This document shows, piece by piece, positions 7,689 through 15,157 of a DNA stretch of 21,172 bases. This DNA comes from an uncultured Bacillota bacterium (lineage in GTDB: Bacteria; Bacillota; Clostridia; Peptostreptococcales; Anaerovoracaceae). The stretch is from NCBI GenBank assembly GCA_958448635.1, contig CAUDEQ010000031.1:1-21172 (forward strand), given 5' to 3'. The notes below the pieces were generated by a model. It was not told where the DNA came from and made no database searches. It saw nothing but the letters and a program-made list of their open reading frames with translations. Position 1 is the first letter of the stretch. Each line of letters opens with the position of its first letter. A program made the translations under genes and the position numbers.

Positions 7689-8368
7689 TGAGTAAACTTG
7701 GTATAGTAACAAAAGGCATTATCAAGGAAAACCCCGTATTAGTGCTCATGCTGGGATTGTGTCCAACATTGGCAACTACTACAAGTGCGATCAACGGACT
7801 TGGTATGGGTGTTTCCACCATGGCAGTACTTATCTGCTCTAATATCGTAATATCAATATTGAAGAATGTTATCCCTGCAAAGGTAAGAATACCTTGCTAC
7901 ATAGTTGTTATCGCAGGCTTCGTAACAGTGGTACAGCTTATGCTTAAGGCTTATCTGCCTGCTCTCGATGCGGCGCTGGGTCTGTTCATACCGCTGATCG
8001 TAGTAAACTGTATCATTCTGGGAAGAGCCGAAATGTTCGCTTCCAAGAACAGCGTTCTCGATTCAGCGCTGGACGGACTGGGAATGGGCATAGGCTTCAC
8101 CCTGGCGCTGGGCATCATGGGACTCATAAGAGAGTTCTTCGGCTCAGGTACAGCCTTTGATATTCCTATCTATGCAGATACTGCAATAACTCCGGCAGGC
8201 ATATTCATGCTGGCTCCGGGCGGATTTTTCGTATTCGCATGCCTCATAGCTGCAGTCAACTACTTCAGCAAGGGCAAGGCCATCAAGAAGAAGGAAATCG
8301 GCTGTGAAGGCTGCATGATGGCTGATATGTGCGGCGGAAGCTGCGACAGAAAGGAGGCTGACGAATAA
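7688..8368 (+). CDS. rnfE: RnfE, membrane subunit of the Rnf complex
   Basis: This 226-residue polytopic membrane protein belongs to the RnfA/RnfE (NqrE/NqrD) family. It opens with the conserved KENPVLVLMLGLCPTLATTT segment, and later has VVNCIILGRAEMFASKNS and GLIREFFGSGT. RnfE and RnfA form an inverted-topology pair that binds a [2Fe-2S] cluster within the membrane. The start at 7688 has GGAGGTG 7 nt upstream; an earlier in-frame ATG at 7670 would precede that site and is rejected. A C-terminal tail with C206, C209, C215 and C219 could bind metal or a cluster. TAATG overlaps couple it to rnfG and rnfA. Confidence 0.96.
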   Translation: MSKLGIVTKGIIKENPVLVLMLGLCPTLATTTSAINGLGMGVSTMAVLICSNIVISILKNVIPAKVRIPCYIVVIAGFVTVVQLMLKAYLPALDAALGLFIPLIVVNCIILGRAEMFASKNSVLDSALDGLGMGIGFTLALGIMGLIREFFGSGTAFDIPIYADTAITPAGIFMLAPGGFFVFACLIAAVNYFSKGKAIKKKEIGCEGCMMADMCGGSCDRKEADE

Positions 8369-8961
8369 TGACTGAAATACTTATCATCATGATGTCGGTT
8401 ATCCTGACAAACAACTTCGTATTATCACAGTTTCTCGGTATCTGCCCGTTCCTGGGAGTATCCAAGAAGCTGGATTCGGCAGTGGGAATGGGTGTTGCCG
8501 TTACCTTCGTAATGGTGCTGGCAACGCTGGCTACATGGCCGATACAGAAATTCATCCTCGATGCCCTTAACATAGGGTACCTTCAGACGGTGGTATTCAT
8601 TCTGGTAATAGCATCGCTGGTACAGCTGGTGGAAATGACGCTGAAGAAATACATGCCGCCTCTTTATAAGTCGCTGGGCGTATTTCTTCCGCTGATCACG
8701 ACAAACTGCGCCGTTCTGGGCGTTACCATCATGAACATCACGGAGGGATATAATTACCTGGAGTCCATAATATGTGCGCTGGGAGCAGGAATAGGCTTCC
8801 TGCTGGCGATGGTTCTCTTCGCAGGACTGAGAGAAAGACTCGAAAACTGCAAGGGTATTCCTCAGTGCTGGCAGGGAATCCCTATCACTCTGGTAACGGC
8901 AGCCATACTGTCGATGGCGTTCATGGCATTCTCAGGCGTGGTTGACGGTATATTCGGTTAA
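8368..8961 (+). CDS. rnfA: RnfA, membrane subunit of the Rnf complex
   Basis: This 197-residue, very hydrophobic protein is the partner of RnfE. Diagnostic stretches are NNFVLSQFLGICPFLGVSKK (about 11-30), LPLITTNCAVLGVTI and ESIICALGAGIGFLLAMVLF. These match RnfA/NqrE proteins, which have about 190-200 residues. The cysteines in the GICPF and TNCAV segments are the likely ligands of the shared [2Fe-2S] cluster with RnfE. The gene overlaps rnfE by one base and is followed 15 bp later by rnfB behind AAGGAAGGGGG. No unusual features were seen. Confidence 0.97.
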   Translation: MTEILIIMMSVILTNNFVLSQFLGICPFLGVSKKLDSAVGMGVAVTFVMVLATLATWPIQKFILDALNIGYLQTVVFILVIASLVQLVEMTLKKYMPPLYKSLGVFLPLITTNCAVLGVTIMNITEGYNYLESIICALGAGIGFLLAMVLFAGLRERLENCKGIPQCWQGIPITLVTAAILSMAFMAFSGVVDGIFG

Positions 8962-8976
8962 GGAAGGGGGATACAT

Positions 8977-9831
8977 ATGGGAACTATAGTATTACCTGCT
9001 ATTATAGTAGCAGTAGTGGGTCTGATATTCGGTATTATACTTACCGTAGCGTCAAAGCTGATGTATGTGCCTGTGGATGAGAAGATATCGGCAATAAGAG
9101 ATATTCTTCCGGGAGCCAACTGCGGAGGCTGCGGATTCGCCGGATGCGACGATTATGCCAATGCCTTTGGAGACGACCCTAACCTCAGCCCTACATTATG
9201 CCCTGTAGGAGGCCCTGACCTTGCCACAAAGATCGCCGAGATCCTGGGAGTTGAAGCAGGAGAGGTTGAAGAAAAGGTGGCAATGGTGATGTGCCAGGGA
9301 AACTACGGTGTTACGAAGCAGATCATGGAGGCAGACAGGATCTATACATGCGCCACAGCCAAGGCGTTTTACGGCGGCAACTGGGCATGTCCTCACGGCT
9401 GCCTGGGAATGGGAGACTGCCTCAGATCGTGTAAGTACGATGCCATTAGAATCGTAAACGGCGTAGCCGTAGTGGACAGGGAAAAGTGCATAGCATGCGG
9501 AGCATGCAGCAAGGTTTGTCCTAACAGTCTCATCAAGATGGTGCCTAAGAAGATGCTGGTGCATGTGGCATGCAGCTCTGTGGATAAGGGTGCAGTTACG
9601 AGAAAGATCTGTGAAAACGGATGTATCGGTTGTAAGAAATGTCAGAAGTCGTGTAAGTTCGATGCGATCATCGTTGAAGACAATCTGGCAAGAGTGGATC
9701 TCACCAAGTGCAAGAACTGCGGCGTATGCGCCAAGGAGTGCCCTACAGGTGCGATAGTGAACTTCAGAAAGAAGAAGGCGGCTCCTGCTGTCAAGCCGGC
9801 AGCTGAGACGGCTGCAGCTGCAGCTGAATAA
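8977..9831 (+). CDS. rnfB: RnfB, polyferredoxin entry subunit of the Rnf complex
   Basis: This 284-residue iron-sulfur protein accepts electrons from reduced ferredoxin. An N-terminal membrane helix (residues about 4-26) is followed by the Fe-S domain CGGCGFAGC (C49, C52, C57, with C75). Further cysteine groups lie at 106-152, 171-181 (CIACGACSKVCP), 199-226 (CENGCIGCKKCQKSC, from C212) and 245-255 (CKNCGVCAKECP). There are 24 cysteines in these groups, enough for six [4Fe-4S] clusters. A lysine/alanine/proline-rich tail (about 265-284) ends the protein. This is the long clostridial form. It is the last gene of the operon, and a terminator begins about 45 bp after its stop. Confidence 0.96.
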   Translation: MGTIVLPAIIVAVVGLIFGIILTVASKLMYVPVDEKISAIRDILPGANCGGCGFAGCDDYANAFGDDPNLSPTLCPVGGPDLATKIAEILGVEAGEVEEKVAMVMCQGNYGVTKQIMEADRIYTCATAKAFYGGNWACPHGCLGMGDCLRSCKYDAIRIVNGVAVVDREKCIACGACSKVCPNSLIKMVPKKMLVHVACSSVDKGAVTRKICENGCIGCKKCQKSCKFDAIIVEDNLARVDLTKCKNCGVCAKECPTGAIVNFRKKKAAPAVKPAAETAAAAAE

Positions 9832-9874
9832 TTTACGAAAAACAATGTTGGCTTTGCCGATATTTCATACGCAG

Positions 9875-9908
9875 AAAATCCCTGCAGATCATGTCTGCAG
9901 GGATTTTT
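9875..9908. terminator. Bidirectional terminator between rnfB and the convergent patatin gene
   Basis: The arms AAAATCCCTGCAGA (9875-9888) and TCTGCAGGGATTTT (9894-9907) form a perfect 14-bp stem with a 5-nt loop. A T-tract follows on the + strand, and the A-tract before it becomes a T-tract on the - strand. The position between two converging genes suits termination of both. Confidence 0.93.
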
Positions 9909-9922
9909 CATGGAATAAGGAT

Positions 9923-11068
9923 TTATACGAGGCCGGCATTTACCAGAAAATTGGCGGCCTGGACCTCCGCCATCAGCGGTCTCATTACAGCCGGTTGTAG
10001 GAAAACGCTCTTCTCCTTCTCGTCTCGGAGGCTGCCGGCTATGTGCAGCATCAGATGCATGCGAAGCTCCGGATTTCCGGCATGCATCGATGCGCTGCCC
10101 TTTCCCGATGAGCAGTCAGCTATGGCCTGGCGAGCCTTTTGGATGAAGGTCTCTTCCGAATATACGAGGCATGGATCCATCTTCAATATGGAAGCAGCAT
10201 TGTCGGCGCCCATAAGGCGGTGTCTGCTGAAGGCTCCCTTTTGGAAGGTGTATCGTGTGCCGTCGTATTTCCCGAAATGACGCATGGTATCCAGATAGCC
10301 GAGGCGCATTATCCTTTCGGAATTGGCCCTGTCGAAGACAAGAAAGCTGCCGAGGTCAACGGCGCTTTTTATCATATGGAATTCTTCGCAATTTCTGATT
10401 GCATCGTCTATTGTCGATTTTCGTATTATACCTGCCGCCTGCAGATCCACGGCTATTATGTGGGTGGCGCCGCGATTCACCGCCATCTCCACAGGGAGAT
10501 TGTCGCGGTAGCCTCCGTCGATATATTGCTTATCGCCGATGCTGCATTTTCTGGCTGCCGGGAAGCATGAGGCGCTGGCCAGTATGTAGCGGCTCAGCAT
10601 GCCGTGGGGGATATCGTCTGAAAACAGAAATGAAGCCTCCATGGACGGAAACTCTGTCACCACGAGGCCGAAATCAACGGAGGAGGCTCTTATCCTCGAT
10701 TCATCAAGATATCTGTCCAGCATGGACAAAAGCCCCTGAGTAGCTGCGCCTCCGTGAATGAATATCTCCCTGGCATAGCCCAGGGCCTCGTCTATGGGCA
10801 TGCTGCCTATGTCCAGCCTGTCAAAGGCCTCCTTAAAGGCGAACTCCTGCTTTTCTATATCGAAGATCATGTCGGTTTCGATTTCCTGCCACAGCTCCTT
10901 CGCCAGGCGGAAATCCTTCTGGGCAACGAAAGCTCCGTTTATGGAGCCGACAGAGGTGCCTGTTACCAAATCTATTTTTATCCCCAGCTCAATCAAAGCC
11001 TCCCATACGCCTATTTCATATGCGCCGCGGCTGCCTCCGCCGCTGAGGACCAGTGCCGTCTTTTTCAT
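9923..11068 (-). CDS. Patatin-like phospholipase (RssA/YlbK type)
   Basis: This 381-residue cytoplasmic serine lipase has a patatin fold. The oxyanion-hole motif GGGSRGAYEIG lies at 10-20, the nucleophile elbow GTSVGS has Ser39, and the DGG motif at 184-186 supplies the catalytic Asp184 of the Ser-Asp dyad. The region after about 200 is a family-specific extension containing ILKMDPCLVYSEETF. It probably hydrolyses acyl chains from phospholipids or other lipids; the substrate is unknown. The start is set at MKKTALVLSGGG because GGGAGG lies about 8-9 nt upstream. The frame stays open for another 47 codons, but those lie before that site and look random. It is transcribed divergently from the radical SAM gene and convergently with rnfB. 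Confidence 0.93.
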   Translation of the reverse strand: MKKTALVLSGGGSRGAYEIGVWEALIELGIKIDLVTGTSVGSINGAFVAQKDFRLAKELWQEIETDMIFDIEKQEFAFKEAFDRLDIGSMPIDEALGYAREIFIHGGAATQGLLSMLDRYLDESRIRASSVDFGLVVTEFPSMEASFLFSDDIPHGMLSRYILASASCFPAARKCSIGDKQYIDGGYRDNLPVEMAVNRGATHIIAVDLQAAGIIRKSTIDDAIRNCEEFHMIKSAVDLGSFLVFDRANSERIMRLGYLDTMRHFGKYDGTRYTFQKGAFSRHRLMGADNAASILKMDPCLVYSEETFIQKARQAIADCSSGKGSASMHAGNPELRMHLMLHIAGSLRDEKEKSVFLQPAVMRPLMAEVQAANFLVNAGLV

Positions 11069-11092
11069 GATAAAATCCTCCCTTTGGAGAGT

Positions 11093-11101
11093 ATTGTACC
11101 A
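11093..11101 (-). promoter_or_regulatory. Possible extended -10 promoter for the patatin gene
   Basis: Read on the - strand this is TGGTACAAT (TGn then TACAAT). It would start transcription about 18 nt before the patatin ATG, leaving room for the GGGAGG site. No convincing -35 was found 16-18 bp upstream, so support is modest. Confidence 0.35.
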
Positions 11102-11147
11102 TAAATGCCCCGGTATAACAGGTAAAATATTCGCAAAACAAATGTTC

Positions 11148-11176
11148 TTGAACTTGTGTTCGCGCGATGATAAAAT
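11148..11176 (+). promoter_or_regulatory. Promoter for the radical SAM/DUF4130 operon
   Basis: TTGAAC (11148-11153) and TAAAAT (11171-11176) are separated by exactly 17 bp, with 4 of 6 and 5 of 6 consensus matches. Initiation near 11183 leaves a leader of about 50 nt. It rules out the in-frame ATG at 11167 as the protein start. Confidence 0.7.
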
Positions 11177-11232
11177 ATTACATAGCGAAACGAAGGATGG
11201 AGCCGGCATTTAGGATTGGGAGGTGTATTCAG

Positions 11233-12780
11233 ATGGAAGCGATGATGGAGAAGCTCAAGATACTGGCAGACAGCGCCAAGTACGATGTTTCATGCTCCAG
11301 CAGCGGAGTCGGCAGGAGGAACAACGGCAGGATAGGCAGCGCTCACGCATCAGGCATATGTCATTCATGGGGTGCGGACGGCAGGTGCATTTCGCTGCTG
11401 AAGGTGCTCTTTACCAATAAGTGTGTATACGACTGCGAGTACTGCATCAACAGGAGGAGCAACGACTTTCCGAGAGCCTCCTTCGAGCCTGACGAGCTGG
11501 CAAGGCTCACGATAGAGTTCTACAGGAGAAATTACATAGAAGGGCTTTTCCTGAGCTCTGCCGTGGAAATTTCGCCTGACCATACCGGAGAGCGAATCCT
11601 GGAGGCTTTGAGGCTCCTGAGGTATAAATACGGCTTTGCAGGCTATATACATGCCAAGGTCATACCCGGGATATCGCCTGATATACTCCACGGCATAGGG
11701 CTGGCGGCCGACAGGCTCAGCGTCAACATCGAGATGCCGACGGCGAAGAGTCTCAAACTGCTGGCGCCTCAGAAGGAGCCGGCCAAGATCTTTACGCCCA
11801 TGAAGCAGATAACCAATACACTCATAGAGCGAAACGCCCTTACGGGACCCGGCACCATGTTCAAAGGCAGCAAGCTGAATACTCCTGAGAATTACCTGGG
11901 AGATATCGGCATCGAGGAAGGCGGCGGCAAGCAGAGACGCACAGGCGTCAGGAAAACCGATATGAGCCTGAATGAAGGCGTCAGGAAAACCGATATGGCT
12001 TTGCCGGATACAGAGATTGGGCTGTGGGAAAACGATGCGGAAGACAATAAGCTGACGGCGGAAGAAAATAAGTTGACGGCTGCCGCACAACGGCTCCCGG
12101 CGCGACGAAACAGAGAAGCTTTTGCACCTGCCGGACAGACGACGCAGATGATAATAGGAGCTGCGGGAGAAACGGACAGGAGCATCCTGCAGACCAGCGA
12201 GAGCCTGTACAGGACCTTCAAGATGAAGAGGGTGTACTATTCCGCATATATTCCCGTGGTGGAGTCTAAGCTGCTGCCGGGAAGGAATACGCCGCCTCCG
12301 CTGAAGAGGGAGCACAGGATCTATCAGGCCGACTGGCTGCTGCGGTTTTACGGATTTTCGGTGAGCGAGCTTTTCAGAGGCGGAGCGGAGGAACTTGATA
12401 TGGACATGGACCCCAAGGTGGTATGGGCGATACGCAATCTCGACAGATTCCCTGTGGAAGTCAATAAAGCGCCATACGAAATGCTTTTGAGGATACCCGG
12501 GGTGGGCGCCGTTTCCGCAAAGCGCATAGTGCGTCAGAGAAAGGTGGCTGCCGTAAGGTTCGACGATCTTAAGAAGATGGGCGTAGTAGTGAAAAGAGCA
12601 AAGTACTTCGTGACGTGCTGCGGGAGGTATCACGGGGAGCGCAGCTTCGAGCCGGAGACCATAAGAAACTCCATACTTCAGATGGAGGACGGCCTGCAGC
12701 TTTCCATGTTCGACACCTTGGGAGGACTTCCGGGATTGGGCGTAAATGAGCTAAAAATCACGCAGCAGGAGGTGATGTAG
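11233..12780 (+). CDS. Putative DNA modification/repair radical SAM protein
   Basis: This 515-residue protein belongs to the family I recall as TIGR03916 (radical SAM linked to uracil-DNA glycosylase-like genes). The cluster motif CVYDCEYC supplies C64, C68 and C71. AGQTTQMIIGA (300-310) and the C-terminal helix-hairpin-helix LLRIPGVGAVSAKRI (near 418-432) are family hallmarks, and the latter suggests DNA binding. Between KQITN (191-195) and FAPAGQT (297-303) lies an insertion of about 95 residues, where I remember family members having roughly 20-30. It is hydrophilic and contains internal repeats. The start at 11233 has GGGAGGTG 7 nt upstream and lies after the promoter. The DUF4130 gene follows after 2 nt. 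The reaction of this family is not established to my knowledge. Confidence 0.9.
   Translation: MEAMMEKLKILADSAKYDVSCSSSGVGRRNNGRIGSAHASGICHSWGADGRCISLLKVLFTNKCVYDCEYCINRRSNDFPRASFEPDELARLTIEFYRRNYIEGLFLSSAVEISPDHTGERILEALRLLRYKYGFAGYIHAKVIPGISPDILHGIGLAADRLSVNIEMPTAKSLKLLAPQKEPAKIFTPMKQITNTLIERNALTGPGTMFKGSKLNTPENYLGDIGIEEGGGKQRRTGVRKTDMSLNEGVRKTDMALPDTEIGLWENDAEDNKLTAEENKLTAAAQRLPARRNREAFAPAGQTTQMIIGAAGETDRSILQTSESLYRTFKMKRVYYSAYIPVVESKLLPGRNTPPPLKREHRIYQADWLLRFYGFSVSELFRGGAEELDMDMDPKVVWAIRNLDRFPVEVNKAPYEMLLRIPGVGAVSAKRIVRQRKVAAVRFDDLKKMGVVVKRAKYFVTCCGRYHGERSFEPETIRNSILQMEDGLQLSMFDTLGGLPGLGVNELKITQQEVM
11944..11997 (+). repeat. 21-bp direct repeat in the radical SAM insertion
   Basis: Positions 11944-11964 and 11977-11997 are identical over 21 bp, offset by 33 bp. 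They encode GVRKTDM at residues 238-244 and 249-255, giving two related 11-residue units (GVRKTDMSLNE, GVRKTDMALPD). The offset preserves frame, and perfect identity suggests recent duplication. Confidence 0.9.
12040..12081 (+). repeat. 21-bp tandem repeat in the radical SAM insertion
   Basis: Positions 12040-12060 and 12061-12081 match at 18 of 21 bases and encode EDNKLTA followed by EENKLTA. It is distinct in sequence from the repeat at 11944-11997, so the insertion has grown by at least two separate in-frame duplications. Confidence 0.85.
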
Positions 12781-12782
12781 AG

Positions 12783-13520
12783 ATGGACTATCTGTATGAC
12801 GGGACCTTCGAGGGTCTTCTGACCTGCATCCATCACCATTACTATACGGAAAAAGCAACAGCCATCTGCAGAGCCGACCAGTACCAGCCCAGCCTGCTAA
12901 GCGACTGTATGGAGGTGGAGACGGACAGCGTGAAGGCTACGACTGTGTACGAAGCGATAGAAAGAAAAATATCATCATACGATCTGAGAAGGCTGTATCG
13001 CGTGTTTTTGTCGTGTGACGACGAAAAGGAGATGAAGATATTGAGATATGCGGTACTGGGATTCAGGATCGGATCGTCCGTATCCATGCTCCACAGCAAT
13101 ACCATCGTGCTGGATGTGCAGTCCATAGAGAAGAAGATATACGTAGAAACGGAAAGGATGCTGCAGTTCGTAAGGTTTTCCGTGCTGGAGGGAGACGTGC
13201 TGTACGCCGTGATCGAGCCGGATAACGACGTGGTGGAGCTCATCGCACGACATTTCTGTGACAGGTACAGGAATGATCCCTTCATAATCCATGATGCGAG
13301 AAGAAGCAAGGCCCTCGTTTCATTTCGCGGGAGCTGGTGCATATCGTCATTCAGCGATAAGGATATACCTCGGATGTCTCAAGATGAGGAGGAGTATCGG
13401 AGCTTGTGGAAGCGATATTTTGAGAATATTTCAATAAAAGAGAGAATTAACCCCAGATGCCAGAAAAACTTCATGCCTGTAAGATATTGGAAAAATCTCA
13501 CGGAAATAAATACCTTATAG
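12783..13520 (+). CDS. DUF4130/TIGR03915 family putative DNA repair protein
   Basis: This 245-residue protein begins YLYDGTFEGLLTCI and ends RYWKNLTEI, both strong marks of the TIGR03915 (DUF4130) family. I recall this family as encoded beside the radical SAM protein and, in proteobacteria, fused to a uracil-DNA glycosylase-like domain. No glycosylase domain is visible here: the chain is the stand-alone size. It carries the family stretch IIHDARRSKALVSFRGSWCI near 175-194. It is coupled to the radical SAM gene by a 2-nt gap, with AGGAGGTGA about 8 nt before the ATG. The molecular activity is unproven. No clear terminator was seen after it. Confidence 0.88.
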   Translation: MDYLYDGTFEGLLTCIHHHYYTEKATAICRADQYQPSLLSDCMEVETDSVKATTVYEAIERKISSYDLRRLYRVFLSCDDEKEMKILRYAVLGFRIGSSVSMLHSNTIVLDVQSIEKKIYVETERMLQFVRFSVLEGDVLYAVIEPDNDVVELIARHFCDRYRNDPFIIHDARRSKALVSFRGSWCISSFSDKDIPRMSQDEEEYRSLWKRYFENISIKERINPRCQKNFMPVRYWKNLTEINTL

Positions 13521-13533
13521 AGAAACCTTTTTG

Positions 13534-13562
13534 TTGAATTAAATCATTTTAAAATATATAAT
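13534..13562 (+). promoter_or_regulatory. Promoter for the AIM24-like gene and following genes
   Basis: TTGAAT (13534-13539) and TATAAT (13557-13562) are separated by exactly 17 bp, a near-consensus housekeeping promoter. Transcription would start near 13569, giving a leader of about 75 nt in which no clear secondary structure was recognised. Confidence 0.8.
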
Positions 13563-13644
13563 TGATTCTGTAGTAAGAAAGTGCAGTTAAAATGAAGCGG
13601 CCTTGGATCAGGCTGAAATTGAAGAAAGGGAATAGGTGTTTATT

Positions 13645-14325
13645 ATGCAATATGAAATCAAGGGTGAAACGCTGCCGGTGGTTATCTGTAAGCTGGAAGC
13701 GGGAGAAACAATGATAACGGAAGGCGGCGGTATGGCATGGATGTCGCCTAACATGAAGATGGAAACAGGCAGCAACGGCGGAGCAAAGAAGGCGCTGGGC
13801 AGAATGTTCGCAGGCGAAGCGCTGTTCCAGAACAGATATACTGCGACTGGCGGAAAGGGACTGATCGCATTTGCATCAAGCTTCCCCGGCTCCATCAGAG
13901 CATTTGATATCGCACCGGGAAATGAGATAATATGTCAGAAGGGTGCATTTCTGGCAGCAGAGGAAGGCGTTGAGCTTTCGGTACATTTCAATAAAAAGCT
14001 GGGAGCAGGCTTCTTCGGAGGAGAAGGCTTCATCATGCAGAGGATAAGCGGCAACGGTATGATGTTCGGCGAGTTCGACGGCCACGTTGTGGAGTATGAG
14101 CTGAAGGAAGGACAGCAGCTCATCGTGGATACGAGCCACATGGCGGCAATGTCGGCAACATGCACCATGGACATAAAGTCCGTGCCGGGAATGAAGAACA
14201 TGCTGCTGGGAGGCGAAGGCCTGTTCAACACCACCATCACAGGACCGGGACACGTATGGCTCCAGACTATGCCGCTTCCTAGAGTGGGCGCAGTTATCAG
14301 TCCGTACGTAGTAACAGGTAAATAA
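13645..14325 (+). CDS. TIGR00266/AIM24 family protein
   Basis: This 226-residue protein begins MQYEIKGETLPVVICKL and contains GETMITEGGGMAWMS near 20-34, then repeated glycine-rich beta-type segments, as expected for the TIGR00266/AIM24 beta-prism fold. Glycines cluster around GAGFFGGEGFIMQRISGNG (near 124-142) and GPGHVWLQTMPLPR near the C-terminus. No signal peptide or membrane helix is present. The fold's eukaryotic relative is a mitochondrial protein; the bacterial role is unknown. ATG 13645 is preferred over GTG 13636 because the GGTG ribosome binding element covers the GTG. It is the first gene behind a strong promoter, with the sirtuin gene 55 bp downstream. Confidence 0.87.
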   Translation: MQYEIKGETLPVVICKLEAGETMITEGGGMAWMSPNMKMETGSNGGAKKALGRMFAGEALFQNRYTATGGKGLIAFASSFPGSIRAFDIAPGNEIICQKGAFLAAEEGVELSVHFNKKLGAGFFGGEGFIMQRISGNGMMFGEFDGHVVEYELKEGQQLIVDTSHMAAMSATCTMDIKSVPGMKNMLLGGEGLFNTTITGPGHVWLQTMPLPRVGAVISPYVVTGK

Positions 14326-14380
14326 GCAGGAATGAGCCACGGATATTTTCAACTCAACAGCAGATGGAGGAGGAAGGAAA

Positions 14381-15106
14381 ATGGATGCCAGAGTAAGGGA
14401 AATAATAGATAGAAGCTCCAAGATCGTTTTCTTCGGAGGCGCAGGCGTCAGCACGGAGAGCAACATACCGGACTTCCGCTCGGAGGCGGGGCTCTACAAG
14501 GCAATGAACGACTACGGCTATTCTCCTGAGCATATGCTGTCCAGAACATTCTTCATGAATCATACGGAGAAGTTCTTCGATTATTACAAGAACAATCTCA
14601 TATACCCGCAGGCACAGCCCAACAAGGCGCATATTGCCCTGGCGGAGCTGGAAGAAGAGGGAAGACTGACGGCTGTGGTGACACAGAACATAGACGGACT
14701 TCACCAGAAGGCAGGAAGCAGTAACGTGTATGAGCTTCACGGCTCGGTGCTGAGAAACTTCTGCATGGAATGCGGAGCCGCATATGATCTGGATTACATC
14801 ATGGATGATGAAAACTGTCATAAAGGCGTTCCCCACTGTGAAAAGTGCGGAGGCTTGGTAAAGCCTGATGTGGTGCTTTACGAGGAACCTCTTGATGACG
14901 CTGTACTGACGGGAGCCGTAAGAGCCATAGGCGAAGCCGACACTCTCATAGTAGGAGGCACATCGCTGGTGGTATATCCTGCTGCGGGACTGTTGAATTA
15001 TTTCGGAGGAAAGGATATAATCCTGATAAACAAATCCGAGACGGGATACGACAGCAAGGCCACATTGGTGATAAACGATTCTATAGGAAAAGTGCTGGGC
15101 GACTAG
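14381..15106 (+). CDS. cobB: NAD-dependent protein deacylase, sirtuin (CobB type)
   Basis: This 241-residue Sir2-family enzyme removes acyl groups from protein lysines using NAD+, releasing nicotinamide and O-acyl-ADP-ribose. The NAD-binding motif is GAGVSTESNIPDFRS (20-34), with Asn28 where many sirtuins have Gly. TQNIDGLHQ lies at 101-109, the catalytic His120 is in ELHGS, and the structural zinc is held by C128, C131, C153 and C156. Late NAD contacts include GGTSLVVYP. The length is typical of bacterial sirtuins. The start follows GGAGGAGGAAGG. It has the same orientation as AIM24 and SurE. A link to metabolic acetylation is plausible because a thiolase gene lies nearby, but that is speculation. 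Confidence 0.95.
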   Translation: MDARVREIIDRSSKIVFFGGAGVSTESNIPDFRSEAGLYKAMNDYGYSPEHMLSRTFFMNHTEKFFDYYKNNLIYPQAQPNKAHIALAELEEEGRLTAVVTQNIDGLHQKAGSSNVYELHGSVLRNFCMECGAAYDLDYIMDDENCHKGVPHCEKCGGLVKPDVVLYEEPLDDAVLTGAVRAIGEADTLIVGGTSLVVYPAAGLLNYFGGKDIILINKSETGYDSKATLVINDSIGKVLGD

Positions 15107-15115
15107 AAATATCTG

Positions 15116-15124
15116 TGGTATAAT
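15116..15124 (+). promoter_or_regulatory. Possible extended -10 promoter for surE
   Basis: TGGTATAAT (TGn plus perfect TATAAT) lies 10-18 bp after the sirtuin stop and about 34 bp before the surE ATG. No convincing -35 is present, so it may be an internal promoter within a longer transcript. Confidence 0.5.
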
Positions 15125-15157
15125 TAACCGACATTATAGCAGACGAGGTGTAGATTT

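Noticed and set aside
11069..11209. Upstream extension of the patatin gene by 47 codons
   Set aside because: The extension lies before the GGGAGG site, shows no conserved-looking sequence, and would run into the promoter of the divergent gene.
11365..12633. Long open frame on the - strand opposite the radical SAM gene (422 codons)
   Set aside because: Its translation has no recognisable motif, its composition is unnatural (many His, Arg, Ser), and the + strand protein has clear family motifs and a ribosome binding site.
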